From Astrocystis sublimbata (taxonomy: Eukaryota > Ascomycota > Sordariomycetes > Xylariales > Xylariaceae): a stretch of DNA of 64,000 nt. Shown piece by piece: positions 23,829 to 35,524 of the stretch. The notes beneath the pieces were generated by a model, which saw only the letters and a list, made by a program, of their open reading frames with translations, did no database searches and was not told where the DNA came from. Both the position numbers and the translations under genes were made by a program. Every line of letters begins with the position of its first letter. Position 1 is the first letter of the stretch. The stretch spans positions 186,001 to 250,000 of the forward strand of contig JAJNNY010000040.1 of NCBI GenBank assembly GCA_022453515.1. Direction: 5' to 3'.

Positions 23829-24766
23829 GTTGGGCAGATGCTCCTGTGAGAGGAATTGGTGACAGGAGGGACGAGAAGAAGAGCTGAAGCTGTCACAGTA
23901 GCTGTTACCTTACAAGGCCATTCAGGTACCGACCGCAGTGTACGAGTACAAGCTGAAGGAGGGGCAGCAGCCAAGCCAAGCCACTCTCACTGCCCAAGCT
24001 GGTACAGTGCATGACCATAGCAGGGATACCGTGCCGATAGACAGCGCGGGGCAGGCACCAGAACCCCTGTGTCTCTCCCGCCGGGAACCCCACAACCCTG
24101 AATGTGCCTGCGCTGTCGAAATTGCAATGACACCACCTGCCAATAACAACATTGAACCAACCAGGCCAGAAGGCCTGATGCACCATGCGGCAGGCAGAGC
24201 ATCTCGACGGGCAAACAGTGGAAGCCCGCAACTTCCCATCTTAGTGGCTCTCCAGCAGCCGTGGGCAGGTAGCATTAGCGCAGAAAACGGACCGTTCATT
24301 GGGCAGCAAGGTCGCATGCCTGGTGCCGTAGCTAAAAATGAAACTATTTTTTTGCCGGCCCTCTTACACACCCCTCCAAAAATATGTGGTTATCCGGTTG
24401 AGATAAGATCATACATACCCAACCTTACCTCGTTCACATCCACAGCCTCGTTGGGAGTGACTGGAGAGAGAACAGGATAGCCCAGCTCAGGTATCCTTGG
24501 ACTCGTCGTCAGCCCTGATCTGTTTGTTTTCATCCGTTTGCCTCGCTCTCTTCAAGTAGTATTATTGGCTGCCGACTCGCACCACCATGTCAGTCTGATC
24601 ATCTTTCTTCGAAAGACCCCCCCTCCGCTCATTGCCTACCCTACCATCCTGGATTATTCTGAGTCTCTCCAACCTCGAGCCACTCTGAATACGATTTGAA
24701 TCACTTTTTGCATTGGTTGGTCAATCACCGGGTCAAAGTTTATATATAACATCAAAAGACTTCAAT
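23829..24766. promoter_or_regulatory. Shared divergent intergenic region of prefoldin 4 and PRMT5 genes
   Basis: About 940 bp separate the two start codons, so both promoters must lie here. Pyrimidine-rich leader-like sequence precedes PRMT5 from about 24480. ORFs in it (for example 23938-24480, plus) lack any domain. No specific factor site was identified. Confidence 0.5.
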
Positions 24767-27540
24767 ATGGATATCACAAGCTACAACACCGAGGAAAACC
24801 AGGAGGAGGTCCGCCCCGCCCTGCACATCGGCCAGCACGACTCGAGCCGAACCGAGACTCTCACCGACCTGCAGTATGGCCAGGTACTCAACTCAGGTGT
24901 AAGTGTACCTACCTCAAGTACCTACCCTAAGTCCAATCAATTCTCACAAGCCCACAGTTCCGCTTCGTCACGGCGCCCATCACCAACGCTCGCTTCCACG
25001 AGCGCATAGTGAAGCTCGTCGACGACAGCCTCGCTCAAGCTCAGGGCCAAGGCAAGCAAACAAACGGGAACCGCATAGATCCCATCGTAGACGCTCTCAC
25101 GCCTGACGACACCACCCTGTTTCCGGGCGTGTACACGAGCGGCTTCGTCTGCTACGCGAGCCCGTGGATCGACCTGTGCTCGCCGAACCATGTGATCGCG
25201 AGCATCTCGCGCCAGGTCCTCAACCTCGAGGTTGATTACGCCAACTTCTGCGGCGTGCGCAGCATCATTGTGCCCGGCCCTAGGCAGGACGCCGCACAGG
25301 CTGGGAACGGACTCGGCGTGGCCCAGTATGCGAGGGCCATCCAGGAGGCTCTGCTCATCGGCACCCGCATCAGCCTCATCATCCACCTGCCCATGTACCG
25401 CGAGCCCGGCCTCGAGGAGAAGATCGCGCAGCTCTCGATCGCTGAGGAGGAGGGCAAGGGGAAGGAGAATGCGAAGGGGGACATTGATATCTTCACCACT
25501 TGGGACTCGTGGCACGTGATACGCACGGTCTGCGACTACAATGATAAGCTGTTTGTCGGTGAGTGCTTCGTCAAGCGACCATCCCTCAACTACTTAAGTA
25601 GGTATTCTGTCCAATGCATTAAACTAACTCGCCACCAGCCCTGAGGATACCCCGTGTCCTACCCGCCAAGGAGCTGCAAACAAGATGGTTCTCCGAACCC
25701 CTTCAGTACCTAACCTACAGCCCAGCCACCTTCCAAGAGAACAAGGCCGGCCACCCGTCCCTCGGCAAGGCGCACCAGGACCTGATCGGCGTATACATGC
25801 GGCTCAAGAACGCGCCTTACTTTCTTCTCTGCGACGCCGGGCCCGAAGTGAAGCCCGACCCCCCAAGTATCACAAACCAAAAAGTGCCCGACGTCTCCTC
25901 ATCCTCCGACTTTCCTTCTCTCGGCTCCGCACCCGCCGCAGTAGAAGAAGCCTTCCAACCCCCCAAGAACGAGCAGGGGATCCTGGGCCACAACGCATAC
26001 CTCGCCTACTTCCGCCACCTGGAGCGCCAGCAGGAGCCGTACAGCGACCTCGAGCTGTCGACGCTGACCAACTTCCAGGACTGGCTGCAGAGTCCCTTGC
26101 AGCCGCTCGCGGACAACCTCGAGAGCGTCACGTACGAAGTCTTCGAGGGCGATCCCGTCAAGTACGAGCGGTACGAGGCGGCTATCGTGGAGGCGCTGAC
26201 GGAGTGGATCGAGCAGGCGAAGCCGACGTCTTCGCTGGATGGCGAGGTCGTCATTGCGGTTGCCGGCTCGGGGCGCGGACCCCTTGTCACGCGGGCCCTG
26301 CGGGCGAGCAAAATCACGGGTGTTCCGGTGAAGGTGTGGGCCGTGGAGAAGAATCCGAACGCATATGTCTATCTGCTGCGGCAGAACCAGACGGTCTGGG
26401 AGGGCAAGGTGTCTGTTGTCAAGACGGACATGCGCGCCTGGAAAGGACCTGTCCTATCCTCCTCTTCCTCTCCCTCAAACGCAGACTCCTCAGTCCAGCA
26501 CGGAAAAGTTGACATCCTCGTCTCGGAACTCCTCGGCTCCTTCGGCGACAACGAGCTATCCCCCGAATGTCTCGACGGGATCCAGCACGTGCTGTCCCCC
26601 ACGCACGGCATCTCCATTCCATCCTCTTACACAGCCCACGTATCCCCCATTTCCACCCCGCGCTTATTCGCCGATATCAAAGCGCGCTCTGAACTAGGCG
26701 GCGCGGAGCCGTGCAATGCAAATGCCTTTAACACGCCGTGGGTCGTGCGGCTTTTCGCGCTGGACTTTGTTGCGGCGAGAGGGGTTCCAGATCACCCTAG
26801 GTTCCAGCAGGCGTGGGAGTTTGCTCATCCCTTGACGGAGGAGACTATGGACCAGATACGCAAAAGGAAGGAGGGGGGTGTTGTTGGGGGTGGGGGTGGG
26901 TGTATGCAGGGTGGTGTTGGTGCGAATGATCATAATGCGAGGAGTTGTTGCTTGACGTTTGTTTGTCGACACAGGGGCGTCGTGCATGGGCTTGCGGGGT
27001 ATTTTGAGGCGGTGCTTTATGAGCGTCAGCTTCAACGGAGGCAAGAACAACGGGAAGAGGGTGAGGAGGTGGAGGTGGAGGTGGAGATGGGAGAAGATGG
27101 GGAGGTAAAGGGAGCTGAGAAGCCGATGGTTGAGTTGAGTATATTGCCTGAGCAGATCGATCGGAAGAGCAAGGATATGGTTTCGTGGTTCCCGATTTTC
27201 TTTCCTCTAAAGGTGAGTTTCTACTTCTTTCCTTTTCCCCCCTTGCTGTCGATCCATTCATCCATTCTTTTTTTTTTCTCGCGTTCATTTTCGTTCCTGT
27301 TCCTTACATATATGCATCCACTATGTAAGTTGTCTCGCTGACAGATGTTTACTTTTACAGCAACCGCTCTACTTCCCCGCCGACTCGGAGCTCGAAGTGA
27401 CCATGTGGCGGCAGACGGACGACGCGCGGGTGTGGTACGAGTGGATGGTCGAGGCCTTCCGGTGGGTGTCGGCGACGGAGAGGATCAAGGTCGGCGGCTC
27501 GGAGCTGTGCAGTAGTCGGAAGGTCGCTTGCTTGATGTGA
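24767..27540 (+). CDS. skb1: Type II protein arginine methyltransferase, PRMT5/Skb1/Hsl7 family
   Basis: Four exons: 24767-24898, 24958-25558, 25639-27212 and 27361-27540, giving about 828 residues with consistent phases. The N-terminal TIM-barrel half is followed by the Rossmann methyltransferase domain: AdoMet-binding VAGSGRGPLV with Gly454, then the double-E loop SELLGSFGDNELSPEC with Glu541 and Glu550, and the C-terminal barrel with HGLAGYFEAVLY and SWFPIFFPLK. PRMT5 makes symmetric dimethylarginine on Sm proteins and histones and links to cell-size and mitotic control in fungi. The Gly-rich insert near 26870-26930 and the acidic EVEVEVE stretch near 27070 are not in the mammalian enzyme and look like lineage-specific loops. 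Intron 3 (27213-27360) is the longest at 148 nt. Confidence 0.95.
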
Positions 27541-28377
27541 TGTTGATGTGACTATCGCACTAGATATTTACGAAGTACATATGAACTGAACGTCTACGAG
27601 CATAGAGCTGGTCGTGATTATGGCATGACGACTGATGAGTAGGTAGGTTTGTATATGGAGTTGACAACCGGAAAAGGCCAAGGTTGGCGACACTTGAAAT
27701 GGAAATCACGAATGGTAGCATGAGAACTGAGTCATAGGAACTTGCTCGGCTCGTGTCCGCTCAGCTGCCAGCTTCTGGCTGCAATGAAATGCACTTCGTA
27801 AGACGAGACAATTTTGTCTAACCTCTTCCTCTTGCGCCGTATTGCGAGGTATGGGTAAATGGATATGTCATAGATCCTAACCCACTTTTTGAAGGCACTG
27901 CCAATACATCTGATAATCCTATCAGTGTAGACATACATGGATCGGGCATGGTTTGGGTTGAGTGAGGCGGTGTGGGATTACCGCATTTCGGATTTTGGCG
28001 AGGCAAGGTGACTCCTCCGAAACGGTATCCGTGATCTAACAAGTCGCTTGCTGCAATTCTCCCATTGATGGATTCTCCGGCCGGAAAGCAAGCCGCCCAT
28101 TCTGCTTGCCATGGCCCATACACTTTCTTTCTCCCCCAACGGCGCCCTCTTGTTTTGATCCGTGTCCTAATCCTGGGTATCATTTACCACACACACTTTC
28201 TTTCTACGGAACCCATCCGCTAACCCGCCCTTCTGGTTGATATTGTCGGACAGGACATCATGCCCCTTCGTCCACAGATCGCTAGCTCCGTCGTTCGTTC
28301 CTCATAGTCTGTTTTTTCCAATCATGTCGTGCCATGTCGTGCGCCTAGTGTTGTTGATTCGATAAGACCAGGCCAGA
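27541..28377. other. Convergent 3' spacer
   Basis: About 840 bp between the 3' ends of PRMT5 (plus) and SmF (minus). A 121-codon minus-strand ORF (27818-28183) has no domain and is not annotated. Nothing else seen. Confidence 0.5.
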
Positions 28378-28828
28378 CTATCCGTCCATCTTGACATCGC
28401 CCTTGTCGGCGCCGTCGGCGCGCTTGATCCAGAGCACGTTGTTGCAGCGGATGAGGATCTGGCCGAGGTCGGACGTGAACTTCTGGTCGATGTACTCTTG
28501 GGCGTTGGTCAGCTGGATGTTGAAGTAGCCGTCGATGGACACCAGGCGGCCCTGGTACTCGGTCTCGCCCCACTTGAGCCGCACTACGATGTCTTTGTTG
28601 ACGCTGTGATGATGGAAGGGATTAGTTAGTTCGTTCGTTGCTTGGTTATTTGTCGGTACGGCTTAAGGTATGGGTATGGTTCGTTTGGGAGGGGTGCACG
28701 CGTACAGGTCTTGCAGCATAGGCCGCGGGTTGACGGGCATGAACTGGTTGGAAATATATATTAGCTTTCTCAATTGTTTTCTTGTCGTTTTGGAGTTGTG
28801 TGGTGGGGTTAAGGTCTCTTACACTCAT
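28378..28828 (-). CDS. SMX3: Small nuclear ribonucleoprotein SmF
   Basis: Three exons on the minus strand: 28823-28828 (ATGAGT only), 28706-28743 and 28378-28603, with introns of 79 and 102 nt. Phases agree and give 89 residues. Sm1 (KWGETEYQGRLVSIDGYFN) and Sm2 (ILIRCNNVLWIKR) motifs are complete, and the N-terminal PVNPRPMLQDLVNK block is typical of the F paralogue. SmF is part of the heptameric ring on spliceosomal U1, U2, U4 and U5 snRNAs. The first coding exon holds only two codons, so an ORF search alone misses the start. Sm proteins are classical PRMT5 pathway partners, though SmF itself lacks the methylated RG tail; the neighbouring PRMT5 gene is probably coincidence. Confidence 0.96.
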
Positions 28829-29380
28829 CGTGGGCGATTGTGCTGTCGGTCCTCGGGGCGTCTGGTGTGAGAGAGGAAGAATGCCGGGTTGGATGAAGCT
28901 CGAGGCTGCGAAGGTAAGAGACCCGACGTGGAAAAGATGGATTTCGAGGTTGGGGTGCGCTTTGGGGCGTCTGATTGGCTGCAGAGCTCAATGAGGTGCC
29001 TGTCCAGCTGTTACGGCGGTCTGCCCCACTGTACCCAACTTGATCCATGCCTGAAGCTTCAATGGCCAGCTACAGGTATCATTCATGGTGCAGCTTTCAT
29101 CCCTCCTCAAAGTTCATATCAATGAGCATTTACTAATTGCGAGCACCTTGATGGCCATCGTCAGGTAATATCACATCTTCAAAGCTACCTAGGTAGCTGA
29201 AACTTGCATGGTGCCGATTTGAGACTTGTCTATCCTGACAACCTGCTGCACTTATCCATTTCTCACAACCAACCTTGTAATTCAATGAGCTGATATCACA
29301 GCACCGGCACGCCTACAAGGTGTTCTTTCGATGACTTTTTCTTAATAGTCTCGAGTTGGGACATAGATTCTACCCTTTCT
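28829..29380. other. Spacer: SmF promoter and 3' flank of the DUF866 gene
   Basis: About 550 bp. It must hold the leftward SmF promoter and the DUF866 terminator. No gene or clear motif was seen. Confidence 0.5.
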
Positions 29381-30168
29381 CTAAGCTCTCCTGATATCCC
29401 ATTTCAGTTCCTTGATGCTGACTTCCTCGTTGGCCTTCTCGTCGTAATCAAACCATTCATCGTCGGCCAATTCGATGCCTTCAAACTTGGTGCCAGAGTC
29501 AACACCCTCAGCCAGCCATTCGCCCTAATTATGTCAATTCAGTTGATCATACAAACGCATGAAACGTCACATACTTCGGGTGAAAATGAGGTAAACTCGA
29601 GGCCTCTGCAGTCGAACTCAATCACCTTCTGCTGCTTGGGCGGGTCGCCCTGCTCATAAGCCTTGGGCGCAACGCTGATGGAGCAAGAAGACTCCCGCTG
29701 AAATCGAAGTCAGAGTTATGGAATTCCAGAGCGTCGCAAAGAGCATAGAGTGTTCATGACATAGACGAACCTTGCAGTTCTTGCACCTCCAAACAAAATT
29801 CGCCTCACCCCGGCTGCCGCTCAACTCGTTTTGTTCCTGCGGGGAGAGGATTCGAATTAGTGACCTAACTGAAGTACTAAAACTCAAGCATACTCGATCA
29901 CACCACCAAGACGGGCCCAACCGAAAGTAGGTAATCGCATGGACTTACAAACCGACTGACGGAGACGGCGTTCGGGTGCGTCTCGCGGCACGACGTGCAC
30001 TGGACCGTGAAGGTATACCAGAATGGACTGTCCTCGGTGTCCTTCGGGCGCAAATTGGTCACTCTGGTTTATGAGGGTTTTGGTTAGCGGGGATCGCAAA
30101 GCTCGTAGGAAAGAAAGCTATGCATCATATTACCCATTCAACTCAGCCGTCAAGGTGAGAGCATACAT
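29381..30168 (-). CDS. CZIB: CXXC-motif zinc-binding protein (DUF866 / C1orf123 family)
   Basis: Five exons on the minus strand: 30134-30168, 29949-30063, 29771-29836, 29575-29697 and 29381-29524. All junctions are GT-AG with agreeing phases and yield 160 residues, the same length as the human homologue. Two CXXC pairs, Cys34/Cys37 (QCTSC) and Cys68/Cys71 (RCKNC), are the expected zinc ligands. The C-terminal DDEWFDYDEKANEEVSI is close to the conserved WTDYDEKAQESV end of the family. The protein is small, probably cytosolic and of unknown molecular role. The start codon is backed by the MYALTLTAELNGVTNLRP N-terminus, which matches the family. It is divergent from the PPR gene, 530 bp apart. 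Confidence 0.94.
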
Positions 30169-30698
30169 GATGGCTCTAGGGGAGTATTTGCAAGTTTTCC
30201 GTCCGGTGCGATTTCATGCGCGGCTGGATTAACAATGAATTATAAGAATGGTGAGCTTGTTTGTCCTAGAGGATACAAGTTGTACCTTATGGTGATAGCT
30301 ACATCTATCCACCCCACTATGAAAATGATAGGCTGCAGCTGTCTGTCGCTACAATGGTGCCACCAGGTGCCAACCTTGGAAAAGCTTGCGCCCTCGACTG
30401 CCCCTCGCCCCCCTTCCCCCTTAGCACGGCCGAGCTACCTAAAGTTGGGCGAGTCAACCGGCCACGACCCGAGCCCACCGCCCGGCCGGCGACGATACTT
30501 TGTACATACATGATTGAAGATCCACTCCCGAAGGTCGGCCTCTTGCACTTTAATTTCCCTGCTACCTTCACCATGCTCACCATGGTCAATTGAGTGGGAC
30601 ACCGACCATGACGGCCTCACGACCCACGCCAGCGCCCTCCTCACCTCCATAGTCCTCCACCCCGACGACGGCAACGACAGCGACGACATGCGCGAGCC
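30169..30698. promoter_or_regulatory. Shared divergent intergenic region of DUF866 and PPR genes
   Basis: About 530 bp between two divergent start codons, so it holds both promoters. Short ORFs here have no domain. No specific factor site was identified. Confidence 0.5.
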
Positions 30699-33365
30699 AT
30701 GCAGGCCTTGTGGTCTCGTGCTGCTCAGGCGCAGTCTTTCTGTCGCTGTCGCCTGTGTCTGCACTCGACCAACGCCCTAGCCCGACGAAGCACCACCGCC
30801 GCCGCCCGCACCCGTCGCAAGGTCACCGTCGCCGACCTCTTCACCGCCTGCTACACCACCATCCTCGGCACCGCCACCATGCTCGATGCCCGCCGCAAGA
30901 ACATGAGGCGCGAGCACCTCGACCAGGACCTCGACCGCGCCCGCGCCTCGCTGCACCAACTGGCCGGGGCGAACACCCCCACCACCTCCTCAGACCATGG
31001 CGACGACGGCCACCCATCCATGAGGGACGAGAAATATATGACGGATCCCCACCTACTCACAGATACCCAGTCCTTCATCTATTCCTCGTCCAACAAGCCA
31101 TTCACCACGAGCCGCCAGCCGCTGCGAGACATAACCGCGAGGAGACTAGCCGCCCGCCCGCTTCTCGACCAGCTCCAGGCCCTCTGCGGCATTGCCTATG
31201 AGCCCATCGTCCGTCCGTCCGTGTCGGCAGACCACTACGATTGGCGCACCATCGAAGGTGCCGTCGCTCTCGAGGAACAGGACCCTGATGTCATTTTGAG
31301 CGAGCCCAGGACCGACCGTGATCTGGCCGAGGCAACGGATACTGTGAACGACCTTGCCGACAGATTGCTTCACCTAGCTAAGAAGCAGAAGCACGACCAA
31401 CCCGACACACCAGACCCGGCCGCCGACGCCGTTTTGCAGAAGCTCCATGATCTCAGGAACGAGCCCGATTATCCCGGCTTTCACTTCCCCCTGGAAAGTT
31501 GGCCCTACACCAACCGTGTGCGAGCGGGCCTCAACGAGGCCATAAGTACTGTCTTCAGACAGTCCGTCAAGTCCAAGACGGCCTTGGAAGTCGAGCCCAG
31601 AGTGTCCGTGCGGGAAGCCGTGGCCAGGATCTGCTATAATCTTGTGGCTGCCGGCGTGCCTCCGTCCATCCATACCTACCATACCCTCATTATCGGCTTC
31701 AATCGCATGAGACGCCCGGACCTCGCCGAGGCTGTCATCAAATCTTTTCTATATGAGACGAGCTGGCCTGCCACTGACCAGACTGTCGTTTGTCTGCTGG
31801 CCCACTATCACCGCCCCCATGGTCGCGAGGGCATGCGTGTAGCCGTTCAGCGCATATGGGGAGCTAGGGTGAACGGTCTGAAGCTCGCCACCCTGGACGG
31901 GGAAAAGCTGTGCGAGCCGGACTCGGGTCAGATATATGCCGTGTACAGGGGGAGGAGAGCCCCCAAGATAAAATCAAACGATAATACATTTGATCATCTT
32001 ATCAAAGGCTGGCTGTATCACGGAAGGCTGGATCTCGCGTGCATGTCATTTGTGGCCTGCCTGCGAAATGGCTCGTCCATCCCGCTACACACACTACATG
32101 AGATTTTCAGGGGCTGTCTGGCTAGTGCCGACTTTGCCAATGCGCGGAAACTGCTCAACGGAATCGCCAATAATCTAGCCAATTTTCAAGCCTTCCTCTC
32201 ACGATTAATGCGCCGCCACGCGACGGCGGCGGTCCAAGAAGTACTGCGCAGTTTACGGCAGATCATGAACATTTGCTGGTTCCCCTTTGGCCAAATATTC
32301 GGCGATACTTACCACACACACCAATCGTCAATAACACCAGCCTTGAGGCTCATGTTTGGCCAACTACACATGCTGTTGGAGTGGAGAGAGCTGGCCAAAC
32401 TACCCGCTCTGCTGTCCGACTCTCTGAGCTCGGACCAGCCGCTGCTAGACCGTCTCGAACTCGCCATCTCACACATAGATATGATCAGGCCACCGGCGCG
32501 GTCACTGAAGGAGTATGAGGATGCTTACCTCAAGCTAGCCATGATCGTATCCGTCGATACCAGATACCATGACCTCGAGGAGCGGATTCGGAATTTGACG
32601 GCTGCTTGCAATGCTTCTATTATCAACATCAAGACAGGCTACAATGTTGATGTAAATGATCATTTGCTCTCGGAGCGGATTCAGCTCGACACATCAACAG
32701 CGCATACCAACCGTGTCGCTTTGCGCGCCGCTCTCGGGCAGTTAGATGTATGCGACGACTCACTGACGTTAGAAAAGGTGGCGTCGCAGTTGGTCCAAGG
32801 GATTCCGGATAAGAATCTGGTTCGCGACTTGGAACAGCAGGATAACTGGAAGAGGCTGCCACTGCCGGTCCTGGTATCTTTCTATCGCCCCAACGCAGCG
32901 TCTCGGAGGATAGTCAGAGTCGAGGTCAAAGAAGGCGACGACTCTTTTGAACAGCTGCAGGCCCTGATCCGCCAGGCTCGAGACTCATTCAGGGCTTTCG
33001 CTTTCACTCACCTTACACAAAACACACAGACGCGCCTCATGTCCCATCACCGCAGCTACTACAACATTCCCCTCAGGACGCTCCGGTTTCACCTCTACAG
33101 AGAGTTGAAGAACGAGCTGCCCAGCATTATTTGGGGATGGGATTCTCGGGAATGGCTGTCTGCGATGGCCAACGTGTCAAATACTTCGATATATTTAGGA
33201 GCTGAACAACTGGTCACACCAGAACATCATCCTTCTGCTACTGCTGAAGCAGAAGGCCTGGCTTCATCTATGAAAGTTAAAAAGGCGTCCCGAAAGGAGC
33301 AAAATGGGAACACGGCGCTCCCCTCCCAAGAACCGCGACTTACGCAAGATGTAGCGCTCGGGTAG
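30699..33365 (+). CDS. Mitochondrial pentatricopeptide-repeat-like protein
   Basis: Intronless ORF of 888 codons. The first ~45 residues are Arg/Ser/Ala-rich without acidic residues, like a mitochondrial targeting presequence. The middle (about residues 320-480) consists of paired amphipathic helices with PPR-like spacing, for example HTYHTLIIGFNRMRRPDLA near 31670 and NTFDHLIKGWLYHGRLDLA near 31986. The C-terminal half is helical without a recognised catalytic motif. Such fungal PPR proteins bind mitochondrial mRNAs or rRNA for processing, stability or translation; which RNA is bound cannot be told. The start is the first in-frame ATG after a GC-rich leader, and an overlapping ATG in another frame lies 11 bases upstream. 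Confidence 0.75.
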   Translation: MQALWSRAAQAQSFCRCRLCLHSTNALARRSTTAAARTRRKVTVADLFTACYTTILGTATMLDARRKNMRREHLDQDLDRARASLHQLAGANTPTTSSDHGDDGHPSMRDEKYMTDPHLLTDTQSFIYSSSNKPFTTSRQPLRDITARRLAARPLLDQLQALCGIAYEPIVRPSVSADHYDWRTIEGAVALEEQDPDVILSEPRTDRDLAEATDTVNDLADRLLHLAKKQKHDQPDTPDPAADAVLQKLHDLRNEPDYPGFHFPLESWPYTNRVRAGLNEAISTVFRQSVKSKTALEVEPRVSVREAVARICYNLVAAGVPPSIHTYHTLIIGFNRMRRPDLAEAVIKSFLYETSWPATDQTVVCLLAHYHRPHGREGMRVAVQRIWGARVNGLKLATLDGEKLCEPDSGQIYAVYRGRRAPKIKSNDNTFDHLIKGWLYHGRLDLACMSFVACLRNGSSIPLHTLHEIFRGCLASADFANARKLLNGIANNLANFQAFLSRLMRRHATAAVQEVLRSLRQIMNICWFPFGQIFGDTYHTHQSSITPALRLMFGQLHMLLEWRELAKLPALLSDSLSSDQPLLDRLELAISHIDMIRPPARSLKEYEDAYLKLAMIVSVDTRYHDLEERIRNLTAACNASIINIKTGYNVDVNDHLLSERIQLDTSTAHTNRVALRAALGQLDVCDDSLTLEKVASQLVQGIPDKNLVRDLEQQDNWKRLPLPVLVSFYRPNAASRRIVRVEVKEGDDSFEQLQALIRQARDSFRAFAFTHLTQNTQTRLMSHHRSYYNIPLRTLRFHLYRELKNELPSIIWGWDSREWLSAMANVSNTSIYLGAEQLVTPEHHPSATAEAEGLASSMKVKKASRKEQNGNTALPSQEPRLTQDVALG

Positions 33366-35524
33366 GCAGCGGTGCCGTTGTATTACATTATCTGTTGATT
33401 CGCATTTTTAGAAAAAAACTGCATCTTTAGGAGTTAGGTACTTTGCTACCGGTATATACATATATACATACATACAGAGCAGGCAGGGTAGACAAGAGCA
33501 TTTTTGATAGCTCGTCACATCTACATACCAAGATATCTATCTATTTGTATATTGAACCAACCTATGTACATGAATCGAAATAGAAGAAATATTCAAAGAA
33601 AAACATATACATTACATGCACGCAGTGCAAATGCAACTGTAACTGTGACTCAAACTTGAACTTAACCTTGAATCTTAAACCCTTGGCCCCTTAACCCATA
33701 ACTTAACCGTCTATGCATTGTGATTTCAGATTCAAGTTGCATTTCGCTACGTATGCAGCTGACCATTTTGGTGCACGACGGTACTGCGCCAAGGGCGGCG
33801 GGCTTGGAAGATGGGAGGGCTTCCATGGGTAGCGGTATTTAAGTAACATGGGCATCTACCGATTCTATAAATTGGATGGGTAGGTATTATTATTGTTATT
33901 ATACGAAAATCATGACTTTTAATCTCAGTCAGAAGCTGAAACAAGATGATCATTTGACATGCGAAGAATGTATATATGGTGACTTTGGCGGGGGGCGGAA
34001 GCAGCTCGACTGAGTTCCGGTGTAGCAACGACCAGGTTCACGATATGCAGGGTCGTTGTTTACCTACAGAGGTACCTTCCATATAAGTAAAGTGGCTTCT
34101 GTGGCTTCGCGGGGAACGTGGGGAAACGGAGCAGCGTGACTTGAGGATTTTTCGCACGTGCGGCACGAGCGGTGAACAGGTTTAATTTGTTACCGTACCT
34201 ACTGGGTGTGTTTCATACGGTACCTACCAGTAATAGATAGCAAACTTCCATTGCTGGAACCGCGGCATGGAACCTTACCCAGCAGGTCACCGTACGGGTG
34301 CAGTGATACGGTGGTATGGCCAGTATATGTAAGACATAACGCCGCATCCGACGCTAAAAGAATAATACCCGTAGATAGGTGATTGGCCGCGATAGCACGG
34401 CGCTGGCCAATGGGAGGGGCGAGCTGCAGGCACGATTCGCCAGGGCTCAGTCCCGTTGGCCAGTAGAACTTGGGTTACCTTTAGTAGTACCTCACATGTC
34501 AGTGGCATGTACTTCGAGATCTCGACACAACAGGGGTGCCACCTGTGTCGCTCGTCTCCGAGCATGAACTGTCTTAGATATTTCTCTCTTTCGGAATACG
34601 ATTAATCTTACGAATGGTCAGTGGGATTGAACTGTGTAGGGTTTGACGACCACCTGACGTTTTTATTAGAGAATCTAGACGAGCACATGACACTGTGGCA
34701 CTTCCTGTTTTGAAGGTGCTTCATTTCGGGCTACGACCACCATCGCGCGCCAGCCGGGTGGGCTTGGTACCTGCGTGCGCTAGCCTTAGGTACTTCGTGT
34801 CCCTGCACCGTCTTTCAGGGCCCTTACACACCAATATCAATCCACCACTACCGTCATCGAACAAACCAACCCGACTCTCTTCACCTTTCCCTTCTCTCCC
34901 TATACGGCAATTGCTATCTTCCTAAATACACGGTCGCGGCATTAGAATCTGGGTCGTGGTCATACAGATCCTGGCTTGTTGCTGCAAGCTTCTCAGTTCT
35001 CCATCCTTATTCGCCCCGGCGCAGATCAAGCTTGGTTCTTCATCCCCACTGGCCTCCCGCCGCCCCATATCTTTATGATATCACAGCTTCACAGAAAAAC
35101 CACCCTCCTGGAACCCACTAATTCTTACTCCTGTTTGCTGTTTTACGCTCTACCTAAACACCAACTTCTCAGATTTTATGGGCTTTAGCAAACATCGATT
35201 TGCTCCATACGGCTTTTAGGTATTCACCCATTAATTTCCCTATCCCAGTGTGTCGGATAAGAGGCTGACATGAACATAGGCACCAAGTACAACTGAGACG
35301 TACAAAGGAAGGCTTACTAAGAACCTCGCTTCATCACAAGAAGCTTGCCATTAATCCTCCTGGTGGCTGTGTCTTAGTCATTAGCACTAATTCGAATTTC
35401 TCGTCTCGACGTGACCAATTCGGCTGCAGAGGATTTGTGTGGTAACTACTACATACCTCTCTTTTGCTAATAGTCCGGCGGGTCCTTGTCGATACAACGA
35501 CATCAAGGAAGCCACTCATACAAT
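33366..35524. promoter_or_regulatory. Intergenic region and long leader upstream of PHO81/NUC-2
   Basis: About 2.2 kb. After the PPR gene comes an AT-rich stretch with a TATACATA run near 33450-33475. A pyrimidine-rich block near 34850-34920 looks like a fungal core promoter or transcription start area, which would make the PHO81 leader roughly 600 nt long. That leader holds short uORFs, for example ATG 35073 (about 38 codons) and ATG 35270 (8 codons). A CACGTG lies at 34155-34160. Transcript boundaries are inferred only. Confidence 0.4.
34155..34160. promoter_or_regulatory. CACGTG E-box upstream of PHO81/NUC-2
   Basis: Palindrome CACGTG inside GCACGTGC, about 1.37 kb before the PHO81 start codon. 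CACGTG is the core site of Pho4/NUC-1, the bHLH activator of phosphate genes, and yeast PHO81 is itself a Pho4 target. A six-base match occurs by chance every few kb, so the link is suggestive only. Confidence 0.3.
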
